64,000 bases of DNA from assembly GCF_000452705.1 (NCBI RefSeq), contig NZ_CP007014.1, positions 2,170,001 to 2,234,000 of the forward strand. The letters run 5' to 3'. Positions 9,071-17,091 of the stretch are shown here, piece after piece; the stretch's first letter is position 1, and each line of letters begins with the position of its first letter. The DNA is from Pseudomonas syringae CC1557 (GTDB taxonomy: Bacteria; Pseudomonadota; Gammaproteobacteria; Pseudomonadales; Pseudomonadaceae). The translations under genes were made by a program, and so were the position numbers. The notes below the pieces were generated by a model. It was given only the letters and a program-made list of their open reading frames with translations, ran no database searches and was not told where the DNA came from.

Positions 9071-10393
9071 ATGCCAAATAACAAGAATGCATCGCTGGGC
9101 AAGATTCATCGTTTCTCGTGGGTGTCGTTGTTGGTGTGCTGGATGATCTGGATTCTGAATGCCTACGATCGCGAGATCGTCTTGCGTCTGGGGCCGACGA
9201 TTTCCAAGCATTTCGAACTGTCTGCGGACCAATGGGGGACGGTAGCCACTGTCGTCATGCTGGCGCTGGCCGTTCTCGATATTCCCGGCTCTGTCTGGAG
9301 TGATCGCTATGGCGGCGGCTGGAAGCGGGCGCGCTTCCAGGTGCCGTTGGTGCTGGGTTACACCGCGCTGTCATTTCTGTCGGGCTTCAAGGCGTTGAGT
9401 GGCAGCCTTGCCAGCTTCATCGCCTTGCGGGTGGGGGTTAATCTGGGGGCCGGCTGGGGCGAGCCGGTCGGGGTCAGCAACACCGCCGAATGGTGGCCGG
9501 TGGAACGTCGCGGTTTTGCCCTGGGCGCACACCACACCGGTTACCCCATAGGCGCGATGCTCAGCGGCATTGTCGCCAGCTTCGTAATCAGCACGTACGG
9601 TGAAGAAAACTGGCGTTATGTGTTTTTCTTCGCCTTCGTGGTGGCACTGCCGCTGATGATCTTCTGGGCGCGCTACTCGACGGCCGAGCGCATCACCAAA
9701 CTGTATGTGGACATCGCCGCCAAAGGCATGACCCCGCCAGACAGCACACCGTCAACCAACGTCAAAGGCCAAGTCTGGAAAACAGTGAAGGCAACACTGA
9801 GCAACCGCAATATCGCGCTGACTGCCGGTAACACACTGCTCACTCAAGTGGTTTACATGGGCGTCAACATTGTCCTGCCTGCCTATCTGTACAACATTCT
9901 CAACCTGTCGCTGGCCGAGTCTGCGGGCATGAGCGTGGTGTTCACGCTGACCGGCATTTTAGGGCAGCTGATCTGGCCTTCGCTGTCGGACATCATCGGT
10001 CGGCGCATCACCTTGATCATCTGCGGAATATGGATGGCGGTCAGTGTCGGTGCCTTTTATTTTGCCAACACCATCCTGATCGTTATCGCCGTGCAATTGC
10101 TGTTCGGTCTGGTCGCCAATGCCGTCTGGCCCATCTACTACGCGGTCGCGTCCGACTCTGCGCAGCCCTCTGCAACGTCGACAGCCAACGGCATCATCAC
10201 CACGGCGATGTTCATCGGCGGCGGCATTGCCCCGGTATTGATGGGGACCCTGATTTCCATGGGGGGCGGCTGGACTAGCCTCAGCGGCTACACGGTATGC
10301 TTTTTCGTGATGGCGGGGTGTGCGCTGGGCGGGGCGTTTCTGCAGCTGTTTTCCCACCGTCCCGAAGGGGTGGCAGTGCAGGGGAGCGTGTGA
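9071..10393 (+). CDS. MFS transporter, probable substrate importer of the BKACE operon
   Basis: A 440-residue, 12-helix major facilitator. The N-terminal half has a helix-1 DRE segment (NAYDREIVLRLGP), a variant MFS motif A (SDRYGGGWKRAR) between helices 2 and 3, and GAGWGEPVGVSNTAEWWP. The C-terminal half repeats SDIIGRR. This resembles anion:cation symporters that import organic acids. GGAG (9060-9063) sits seven bases before the ATG at 9071. It closes the operon and most likely imports the lactone or acid processed by the enzymes upstream. Confidence 0.9.
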   Translation: MPNNKNASLGKIHRFSWVSLLVCWMIWILNAYDREIVLRLGPTISKHFELSADQWGTVATVVMLALAVLDIPGSVWSDRYGGGWKRARFQVPLVLGYTALSFLSGFKALSGSLASFIALRVGVNLGAGWGEPVGVSNTAEWWPVERRGFALGAHHTGYPIGAMLSGIVASFVISTYGEENWRYVFFFAFVVALPLMIFWARYSTAERITKLYVDIAAKGMTPPDSTPSTNVKGQVWKTVKATLSNRNIALTAGNTLLTQVVYMGVNIVLPAYLYNILNLSLAESAGMSVVFTLTGILGQLIWPSLSDIIGRRITLIICGIWMAVSVGAFYFANTILIVIAVQLLFGLVANAVWPIYYAVASDSAQPSATSTANGIITTAMFIGGGIAPVLMGTLISMGGGWTSLSGYTVCFFVMAGCALGGAFLQLFSHRPEGVAVQGSV

Positions 10394-10577
10394 TGCCTGC
10401 ATTCTGTAATGTGTCCAGTGGCATAGTCGTCGGTTTACAACGCAGGATTTTATGGCATGCCTTGAAGGCAACAGCTTCCCGCAAACCATCAGCCATGTTC
10501 AGAAGGCTTAAAGCATTGTCGCGCTAATAAATGAAGTTAAATACAGAAGCCCACACCCTAAACAGCAAGGATACCTC

Positions 10578-12110
10578 ATGGACTCGAACAATCTTCTACA
10601 TGGATTTTTTTTCGCTGGCACGGTGACGGGCTTGAGCATGCTTGCTTCACTCAGTCATGCAGACACAGCGTTTAACCCGGCCAACACCTCTGTCCAAATG
10701 TTTCACTGGCGGTGGAATGATTTGGCTAAAGAATGCTCAAGCGCAATAGGGCCCATAGGTTACGGTGCAATACAAATATCGCCGCCTCAGGCATCCAAGG
10801 TAGCGGGGCACTGGTGGGATATTTATCAGCCGGTGAACTTTAACTCATTAGACAGTCGCATGGGGACGGAGTCAGAGTTAAAGAGCATGATCAGTGCCTG
10901 TCACGCTGCCAAGGTCAGGGTCTATGCGGATATCGTGATGAACCAGGTAGCCGGGGATTCGAGTGCAACCTTTAAAAGCACCGATGGTTCCGAGTGGGAT
11001 TCCCAGTCATTGGCCTACCCGCAGTTTAGCCAAAATGACTTCCATGGCGCATGTTACATAGAGCCCGCTGATTATCAGAATAATGCAGCGAAGGTAAGGG
11101 ACTGCAGGCTCAATAATCTTCCCGACTTGAATCAGTCCAGCAGCTATGTTCAGGGCGTGGCGGTGAATTACATGAAGAAGTTACTGGCGCTTGGGATCGA
11201 CGGGTTCCGACTGGATGCTGCGAAGCATCAAAACTCCGATGACATAAACAAGATTCTAGCGGCAGTAAAAACAGCTTATCCCCTGACGATTTCCGGGGAG
11301 AAAATCTGGGTCACACAGGAAATAATTCCCGATGGCAGCTCCAGTCGCTCAGATTACTACAAGAACGGAACGGTGAATGAGTTCAATTACACCACGGCCC
11401 TTCTTAAAGCTTTTCGGCAAAAAGACGGATTTAACCTGGCATCCATTCCAGCGATGATCGGCATATTCGGAAACTGGGGCGGGTCTTTCCGCTTGATGCC
11501 GCCAGAGAGATCTACGGTATTCGTTAACAATTGGGACACAGAGCGGAATTCTGAAACATCCTTGAATGCGAGCAATCAGTCGTATAACGACAGGTACAAC
11601 TCCAAACGCTATGACCTCGCTAACGTATTCATGTTGGCATTGCCATACGGTGAGGCCCAGGTTCACTCGGGATTCAATTTCAGTGACCCTGAAGCGGACG
11701 CCCCTTCAGCAAGCCCATTAGACTCAAGTGCCAATCCCGATAACCGTTCAGGGTGGGATTTTATACACCGAGCGAATGCCATTGCGAGCATGGTCAGGTT
11801 TCGCAGTGCCACTGAAGGGCAGGACGTAAATAACTGGGTTACGGGGTCTGGCAATCAGATTGCGTTCAGCAGAGGTAATGCCGGATTCGTCGCCCTGAAT
11901 AACAGTCCCTCTGCATGGCTAAAGACGTTTAATACAGGACTGCCAGAAGGAATTTATTGTGATGTCATAACAAAAAAATTCTCTACCCCCAACGACATGT
12001 GCACGAATAAAGTTGCTGTTGACGGGAAAGGGAATGCAAGCCTGGCGGTGCCGGGTGACAGTGGAAGTGTTGTGCCGGCAATTGCCATTTATTCAGGTTC
12101 CAAACTATAG
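10578..12110 (+). CDS. Secreted alpha-amylase, GH13 family
   Basis: A 510-residue alpha-amylase resembling the animal/actinobacterial GH13 branch (subfamily 32-like). A signal peptide with probable cleavage after SHA (about residue 28) sends it out of the cytoplasm. The catalytic set is visible: nucleophile D213 in GFRLDAAKH, acid/base E248 in WVTQEII, and D320. The fourth conserved region reads FVNNWDTER, so the usual transition-state His next to D320 is Trp319. The barrel is followed by a C-terminal beta domain from about residue 425; no separate starch-binding module is seen. Codon use is clearly less GC-rich than the neighbours (many AAT, ATA, AAA codons), suggesting horizontal acquisition. 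It is monocistronic, followed by a perfect stem-loop. Confidence 0.93.
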   Translation: MDSNNLLHGFFFAGTVTGLSMLASLSHADTAFNPANTSVQMFHWRWNDLAKECSSAIGPIGYGAIQISPPQASKVAGHWWDIYQPVNFNSLDSRMGTESELKSMISACHAAKVRVYADIVMNQVAGDSSATFKSTDGSEWDSQSLAYPQFSQNDFHGACYIEPADYQNNAAKVRDCRLNNLPDLNQSSSYVQGVAVNYMKKLLALGIDGFRLDAAKHQNSDDINKILAAVKTAYPLTISGEKIWVTQEIIPDGSSSRSDYYKNGTVNEFNYTTALLKAFRQKDGFNLASIPAMIGIFGNWGGSFRLMPPERSTVFVNNWDTERNSETSLNASNQSYNDRYNSKRYDLANVFMLALPYGEAQVHSGFNFSDPEADAPSASPLDSSANPDNRSGWDFIHRANAIASMVRFRSATEGQDVNNWVTGSGNQIAFSRGNAGFVALNNSPSAWLKTFNTGLPEGIYCDVITKKFSTPNDMCTNKVAVDGKGNASLAVPGDSGSVVPAIAIYSGSKL

Positions 12111-12118
12111 CGAGACCA

Positions 12119-12146
12119 GGATAAGCGTCACAGGTGACGCTTATCC
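12119..12146 (+). terminator. Perfect 12-base stem-loop after amylase
   Basis: GGATAAGCGTCA (12119-12130), loop CAGG, and TGACGCTTATCC (12135-12146) form a perfect hairpin 8 bases past the amylase stop. There is no strong T tract, but location and stability support a transcript end. Confidence 0.7.
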
Positions 12147-12448
12147 TGCACTACCAGCGGTGATGGGTCTGCGACTGCTTGAGCGGGCCGCTAACCGCGA
12201 CACCCGTCGATGCCCGCGTATTAATGTTGACCATAATCTTTGGCGGACCGAGTATCGCGAGCCGCCGATCGACCTTGCTACAGAGCCTTTCAGCGCGAGT
12301 AACGCGTTGCTGAAATACGCCAAGGCCATTGGATGTTTCTCCAGCAGATGCCGCACCTCATGAGGGGGGCTTCGGTGATAGCCACACTCAATGTCTTACG
12401 TGCGGGTTGGCGCATCGGAGGTGCCTCTTGCTGTGCCGGGTCGCTCAT
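12141..12448 (-). pseudogene. Possible frameshifted remnant, unknown family
   Basis: Two minus-strand frames join across a run of six C residues (plus-strand G run 12363-12368). The first starts at 12448 (MSDPAQQEAPPMRQPARK) and the second continues as EVRHLLEKHPMALAYFSNAL before reaching a stop at 12141. Adding one C would fuse them into a protein of about 100 residues. I do not recognise the family and the region could be noncoding. The remaining bases up to 12824 show no gene. Confidence 0.3.
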
Positions 12449-12824
12449 CGAAAACCGGTTCTGCAGTAGATGGATGCGCAGCAGGGTTCCCAACGATTAC
12501 AGTCCACGTCTGCCGGATTATTTCCTGAATAGGCTAGACAATAATTTGACGTAAAGGTCCGTCAAACTATTGGAGTTTACTGTTTTCGAGTCGTTGAAAT
12601 GCTGAATGTAATAAAATATTTTTATTCATTTTTATCATGGACTTAACCCTAATTAGAGCTTTTATTCAGTCACATGCAAAATAGGATCCCTAAAGTTATT
12701 GCGTAGACAGGCGACATGAGTGGTATCCCAATGACATCACGCGTAGACGGTGGTTCAACCCATTTTTGCAAGTGATAGCGCCCATCATGCAAGCCACGGA
12801 ACGGCTATGTTCAGGATTGACATC

Positions 12825-14447
12825 ATGTTCAGCAAACTCAGCATCTCGCAAAAGCTCTATTTCAGCTTTGTCGCGATAGTCATACTTATTGCCGTGCTGG
12901 TCGCAAGCGCCTACCGAGGCTTCGAACAGGTCGAAGAGGCCACCAACAGTAACGTCCACACCTACCAAGTCCTCAGTGATGCCCAGTTGGCGCTTGAGCA
13001 ACTGATCAATATCGAGACTGGCATGCGAGGCTTCGTCATTGCCTCGAAAGACACGTTCCTTGAGCCGCTGGTATCGGGCGAGAAGCGTTTTATCGAAGGG
13101 CTTGACTCGCTCAAGCGCCTGACAGCGGACAATCCTGAACAGCAGCGCCGCCTGGCCGCGTTGGGTGAAACCCAGAAGCGCTGGCTCGATGAAGACATCA
13201 ACCCGATCATTGCTCTGCGTCGGGATCTGACCGCACGCAATATGCCGGACGATGAACTGGATGCACGTATCACCTCCGGCGCCGACAAAGCCAAGATGGA
13301 CGGCATGCGCGCCATCCTCAGTGAAATCAGCTCTACCGAGAACAAGCTGCTGGTGATAAGAAGTCAGAACATGGTGGACGCCAAGCATCTGGCTATCATG
13401 ATCCTGATCTGTGGCGGCCTGGCGGCTGCTGTTCTTTCGGCGATCCTGGCCACAGTACTGGGGCGCAGCACCACAGCACGCCTGCAAGTGGCTATCGATG
13501 CAGCAACGGCCATCGCCAATGGCAAGCTGGACAGTGTGATAGACACCAGCAGTCATGACGAACTGCCGAAAGCGTTCGATCGCATGCAGAATCGCTTGCG
13601 CGAAATGATTAAACAGATCAGTCAGGCCGCCAATCAACTGGTGCTCGCCGTACAACAGATTTCCGGTGCATCCGAGCAACTCTCGGGAGCCATTCAGGAG
13701 CAATCTACCGCTGCCTCGGCGATGGCAGCGACTATCGAGGAGCTGACGGTCAGCATTCACCACGTGTCTGAAAACGCTGATGAGGCGCATCAGATTGCCA
13801 GTCGTTCAGGTGATCAGTCCAAGGAAGGTGCTCTGGTTATCGAAAACACGTTGTCCAGCATGAACGGCATCGCCAAGACTGTTCAGCATTCATCTGCGCA
13901 GGTTGCTGATCTGGGCCAGCACTCCGAGCACATCTCGTCGATTATCAGCGTGATTCAGGGCATTGCCGACCAGACCAACCTGTTGGCGCTCAACGCGGCC
14001 ATTGAAGCGGCACGTGCCGGTGAACAAGGCCGCGGTTTTGCGGTGGTGGCCGACGAGGTGCGTCTGCTGGCGCAGAACACCGGCAAGTCGACCAAAGAGA
14101 TCGCTGGCATGATCGAGAAAATCCAGGCCGGTGTGCGTGAGACGGTCGACAGCATGCGCAGCGGTGTTCTGGAAGTGAACAACGGTGTGGAAATGGCCAG
14201 CACTGCCGGCAGTGCGATCATCGAAATCCGTGACAGCTCGAACAAGGTGCTCCAGGTGGTCGATCAAATCTCCTTTGCACTGCGCGAACAAACCGCAGCC
14301 AGTCAGGATGTTGCGCGCAACGTCGAGCGGTCTGCGCAAATGGCAGAGCAGAACAACATGTCGGTTCAGGAATTGCTCAAGACCAGCGGTGGGCTGAGAA
14401 GTCTCGCCACCAGCCTGCAGCAGGAAGTGGGTAAATTTCAGCTTTAA
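12825..14447 (+). CDS. Methyl-accepting chemotaxis receptor with CHASE3-like sensor
   Basis: A 540-residue transmembrane receptor. A membrane helix (about residues 10-30) is followed by a helical periplasmic sensor of about 150 residues. It contains the CHASE3-type pattern of a short hydrophobic stretch then [21 protein letters not shown], then a second membrane helix (about 188-210), HAMP and a signalling domain with the intact tip [20 protein letters not shown]. The start at 12825 has AGGA at 12813-12816; upstream ATGs at 12750 and 12807 have poorer sites. CHASE3 ligands are unknown. It is not next to other che genes; the nearest downstream DNA is a decayed oxidoreductase. Confidence 0.92.
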   Translation: MFSKLSISQKLYFSFVAIVILIAVLVASAYRGFEQVEEATNSNVHTYQVLSDAQLALEQLINIETGMRGFVIASKDTFLEPLVSGEKRFIEGLDSLKRLTADNPEQQRRLAALGETQKRWLDEDINPIIALRRDLTARNMPDDELDARITSGADKAKMDGMRAILSEISSTENKLLVIRSQNMVDAKHLAIMILICGGLAAAVLSAILATVLGRSTTARLQVAIDAATAIANGKLDSVIDTSSHDELPKAFDRMQNRLREMIKQISQAANQLVLAVQQISGASEQLSGAIQEQSTAASAMAATIEELTVSIHHVSENADEAHQIASRSGDQSKEGALVIENTLSSMNGIAKTVQHSSAQVADLGQHSEHISSIISVIQGIADQTNLLALNAAIEAARAGEQGRGFAVVADEVRLLAQNTGKSTKEIAGMIEKIQAGVRETVDSMRSGVLEVNNGVEMASTAGSAIIEIRDSSNKVLQVVDQISFALREQTAASQDVARNVERSAQMAEQNNMSVQELLKTSGGLRSLATSLQQEVGKFQL

Positions 14448-14460
14448 AACTGCCTGATAA

Positions 14461-14482
14461 GCGGGTCTGCAGCTAGACCCGT
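14461..14482 (+). terminator. Candidate stem-loop after CHASE3 receptor
   Basis: GCGGGTCT (14461-14468) pairs with AGACCCGT (14475-14482), with a terminal G-T pair, 13 bases past the stop. There is no T tract, so this is a weak call. Confidence 0.4.
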
Positions 14483-14550
14483 ACTGCCTCGGACGCCCGG
14501 ATCACTCACCAGATTATTGGTTGATGCCGGGCGTTTTGTCGAAAGGCTTT

Positions 14551-14743
14551 CCTGTAATTCCGCACATTTCAAAAGCGACCCTGATCGACCCCAACTACAT
14601 GCAGGCTCCTGTACTCAGGCGCATCACCGTTGCTGCTTATCGTCGATGCATCGATCTTTCCGAACGTCACCAGCGGCAACACCCATGCGGCAGTGCTGAT
14701 GGTGGCGGGGAAGGGGGCTGATTTGATTTTGCAGGATGCCTGA
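14551..14743 (+). pseudogene. 3' remnant of a GMC-family oxidoreductase
   Basis: Two frames together spell the C-terminal signature of glucose-methanol-choline oxidoreductases. One reads ATLIDPNYMQAPVLRR (from about 14557), matching the conserved P-x-I-D-P-N-Y-L segment. The other reads VDASIFPNVTSGNTHAAV (from 14642), matching the hallmark VDAS-x-x-P-x-x-x-SGNT-x-A. It then ends in MVAGKGADLI and a stop at 14741. The intervening sequence is shortened and out of frame, and nothing upstream encodes the FAD domain. This is the leftover tail of a deleted gene. Confidence 0.75.
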
Positions 14744-14769
14744 GGTCGGTGCGCAAGACGTAGTGTTCA

Positions 14770-15069
14770 TCAATGCTGCGCGAGAATACTCCCCAGCAAC
14801 CCCGGAAATCGGCTCTCCAGCACCTCGGTCCGCAACGAGTTCATGTGCGTGGTGCCTACATTGCGTGTGTGCACCAGCCCGGCGTCACGCAGCACCCGGA
14901 AGTGATAAGACATGCTGGATTTGGGACGACCGCCGTCCAGCTCGCCACAGGTGGCTTCGGCAACGCCCGCGAGGCAGCGCACGATGCCTAGACGCACAGG
15001 GTCGCTCAAGGCGTAAAGCACGCGTTCGAGCGTAAGGTCTTCAGCGGCGGGATGTTGGAAGGTTCGCAT
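14770..15069 (-). CDS. ArsR-family repressor divergent from xenA
   Basis: A 99-residue winged-helix regulator (LERVLYALSDPVRLGIVRCLAG, then recognition helix SSMSYHFRVLRDAGLV). The start chosen is the ATG at 15069; upstream in-frame starts would overlap the operator. It lacks the ELCVCDL metal site of ArsR/SmtB, but has two cysteines (C32, C41) that could form a thiol switch. It is divergently arranged with the flavin oxidoreductase gene, and a perfect 7-4-7 palindrome lies between them. It therefore probably represses both genes and responds to an electrophile or an enzyme substrate. The effector is inference. Confidence 0.9.
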   Translation of the reverse strand: MRTFQHPAAEDLTLERVLYALSDPVRLGIVRCLAGVAEATCGELDGGRPKSSMSYHFRVLRDAGLVHTRNVGTTHMNSLRTEVLESRFPGLLGSILAQH

Positions 15070-15106
15070 GGCGCGGATGATATCAGGGCTTCCGTTAACT
15101 GGCATA

Positions 15107-15124
15107 GTTCGATTATCATCGAAC
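15107..15124. promoter_or_regulatory. Palindromic operator between arsR-type gene and xenA
   Basis: GTTCGAT (15107-15113), spacer TATC, ATCGAAC (15118-15124): a perfect inverted repeat with ArsR-type dimensions. It lies 37 bases before the ArsR start and 40 before the xenA start, well placed to control both. Confidence 0.7.
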
Positions 15125-15164
15125 AAGTGAAATTCAAAGCCATCTGGCCTATGGGAGCTTTCCA

Positions 15165-16256
15165 ATGTCTGCACTGTTCGAACCCTTCAAGCTGAAAGAC
15201 GTCACCTTGCGCAACCGAATCGCCATTCCGCCGATGTGCCAATACTCGGCAATCGACGGGGTTATCAATGAATGGCACCACGTTCACCTGGCCAGCATGG
15301 CTCGTGGCGGCGCGGGTCTGTTGGTGGTTGAAGCCACCGCAGTTGCACCGGAAGGGCGGATTACCCCTGGCTGCACCGGTATCTGGAATGATGAACAGGC
15401 GCAGGCGTTTGTGCCGGTCGTCAAAGCCATAAAGGCTGCAGGCTGCGTGCCTGGTATTCAGATTGCCCACGCAGGCCGCAAAGCCAGCGCCAATCGCCCA
15501 TGGGAAGGCGACGACCATATTGCTGCTTCCGATTCGCGTGGCTGGGACACCATCGCCCCGTCCGCCATTGCCTTCGGTGCCAACCTGCCGAAAGTCCCGC
15601 GTGCCATGACCCTGGAAGACATTGCCCGGGTTCGTCAGAACTTCGTCGATGCTGCCCGTCGGGCCCGCGACGCAGGCTTCGAATGGATCGAGTTGCACTT
15701 TGCTCACGGTTATCTGGGGCAGAGTTTCTTCTCCGAGCATTCCAACCAGCGTACCGATGAGTACGGCGGCAGCTTTGATAACCGCAGCCGTTTCCTGCTT
15801 GAAACGCTGGCAGCGGTACGTGAAGTCTGGCCGGAAAACCTGCCGCTGACGGCCCGTTTTGGCGTGATCGAATACGACGGTCGCGATGAGCAGACCCTCA
15901 CCGAGTCGATCGAACTGGCACGTCGCTTCAAGGCGGGCGGTCTGGATCTTTTGAGTGTCAGCGTCGGTTTCAGCACGCCGGACGCCGACATTCCCTGGGG
16001 GCCTGCTTTCATGGGCCCGATTGCCGAGCGTGTACGTCGCGAAGCGGATATTCCAGTGACCAGCGCGTGGGGCTTTGGCGAGCCGAAACTGGCGGAAGAA
16101 GCCGTCAAATCAGGCCAGCTGGATCTGGTTTCGATAGGCCGCGCGCATCTGGCCGACCCGCACTGGGCCTACTTCGCAGCGAAAGAGCTGGGTGTCGAGA
16201 AGTCTGCCTGGACCCTGCCTGCGCCTTACGCTCACTGGCTTGAGCGTTATCGCTAA
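15165..16256 (+). CDS. xenA: NADH:flavin oxidoreductase, xenobiotic reductase A type
   Basis: A 363-residue Old Yellow Enzyme homologue, the same length as P. putida XenA. FMN-bound TIM barrel that reduces activated C=C bonds and nitro compounds with NAD(P)H. Class-specific residues are visible: Cys25 and Tyr27 in PPMCQYS, the substrate-binding His pair in ELHFAHGYLGQSFFSE, and NQRTDEYGGS. A GGAG site precedes the ATG. Divergent ArsR gene and palindrome suggest induction by electrophilic substrates. Physiological substrate unknown. Confidence 0.93.
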   Translation: MSALFEPFKLKDVTLRNRIAIPPMCQYSAIDGVINEWHHVHLASMARGGAGLLVVEATAVAPEGRITPGCTGIWNDEQAQAFVPVVKAIKAAGCVPGIQIAHAGRKASANRPWEGDDHIAASDSRGWDTIAPSAIAFGANLPKVPRAMTLEDIARVRQNFVDAARRARDAGFEWIELHFAHGYLGQSFFSEHSNQRTDEYGGSFDNRSRFLLETLAAVREVWPENLPLTARFGVIEYDGRDEQTLTESIELARRFKAGGLDLLSVSVGFSTPDADIPWGPAFMGPIAERVRREADIPVTSAWGFGEPKLAEEAVKSGQLDLVSIGRAHLADPHWAYFAAKELGVEKSAWTLPAPYAHWLERYR

Positions 16257-16320
16257 GCGGTTTTACCCAAAATGGGCGGTATCGTCAGGTATCAGCTCAT
16301 TTGATTTACAGGTAACGGCT

Positions 16321-16509
16321 TTACTTGCGCCGCGCCCGCGGCGCAACTCTCATCAGTTGCTGGCGAGCGCACGCCCAAGCCAGGTGCAGGGCGCTGCGCA
16401 ATGCCACGGCATCGGTGCTCATGATGCCCACCGACACCGCGCAATCTCTCCGGCTATGTGCAGGTTAAGGGTCGGGTCTTCACGAATGGCGAGGGCGTAT
16501 GCGTCCTGT
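16321..16509 (-). pseudogene. Possible frameshifted gene remnant, unknown family
   Basis: On the minus strand one frame reads YLQDAYALAIREDPTLNLHI down to about 16437. It shifts there into a second frame reading SVGIMSTDAVALRSALHLAW and a stop at 16321-16323. Both halves have coding-like composition and the joint is a single frameshift. No start or promoter remains upstream. I do not recognise the family. The rest of the 16257-17091 gap shows only the small open frame listed next and an AT-rich stretch near 16640-16690. Confidence 0.35.
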
Positions 16510-16732
16510 AAATATTAAACTCGCCGTTCTTCGTAAGTGACCATCAAGCTGCCCTGATATCTGGCACGGCCTGCCACTCATGAACGTGACAAACCGATTC
16601 TCGTCCTGCATCCATGGCGTAATAACAGAAGCTGCCTAAGCTAAGAAAATAATTTAATTATCTGTGATCCGGCCGATATATCCATACGTAAGCTGCGATC
16701 TGCTTGTTCAAGCCTTCTAAAACAGGGGACTC

Positions 16733-16819
16733 ATGGATCCGCGTCTCGCAGGACTGTCATTCTTGCTCACGTTGGGATGGACCGGTGCCGTGATTGTGGT
16801 CATCTGGTATTTCGCCTGA
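16733..16819 (+). CDS. Possible 28-residue single-helix membrane peptide
   Basis: An ATG preceded by AGGGG (16724-16728) opens a 28-codon frame. After a short MDPRLAG head it encodes one hydrophobic segment (LSFLLTLGWTGAVIVVIWYF) and stops. Length, single helix and ribosome site fit the many small membrane proteins missed by standard gene calling. The AT-rich stretch upstream (16640-16690) could hold a promoter. No homology is recognised, so chance cannot be excluded. Confidence 0.4.
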   Translation: MDPRLAGLSFLLTLGWTGAVIVVIWYFA

Positions 16820-17091
16820 TGTATATGCAGGATTTTCAGGCGCTTCAAGGTGTCGCGCAACGTTTGCACCTGACAGCAACGGAGCAATCGCCGCGCAGAA
16901 AAACAGCTACGATTCTGGTGGTGGCAAAACAATGACTTTTATGCTGATCCAATTTCAGCACCTGGCAGTTTGCGCTATGGAGGGCATTGAGAAACACGAT
17001 TATCCGGTGTGATCTTCAGGCTTCACATTCAGGCAAGGCGATCCTTTGACCTGACCTGCTGCAACCGGCGCTCCGTCACAACACTCCATAG

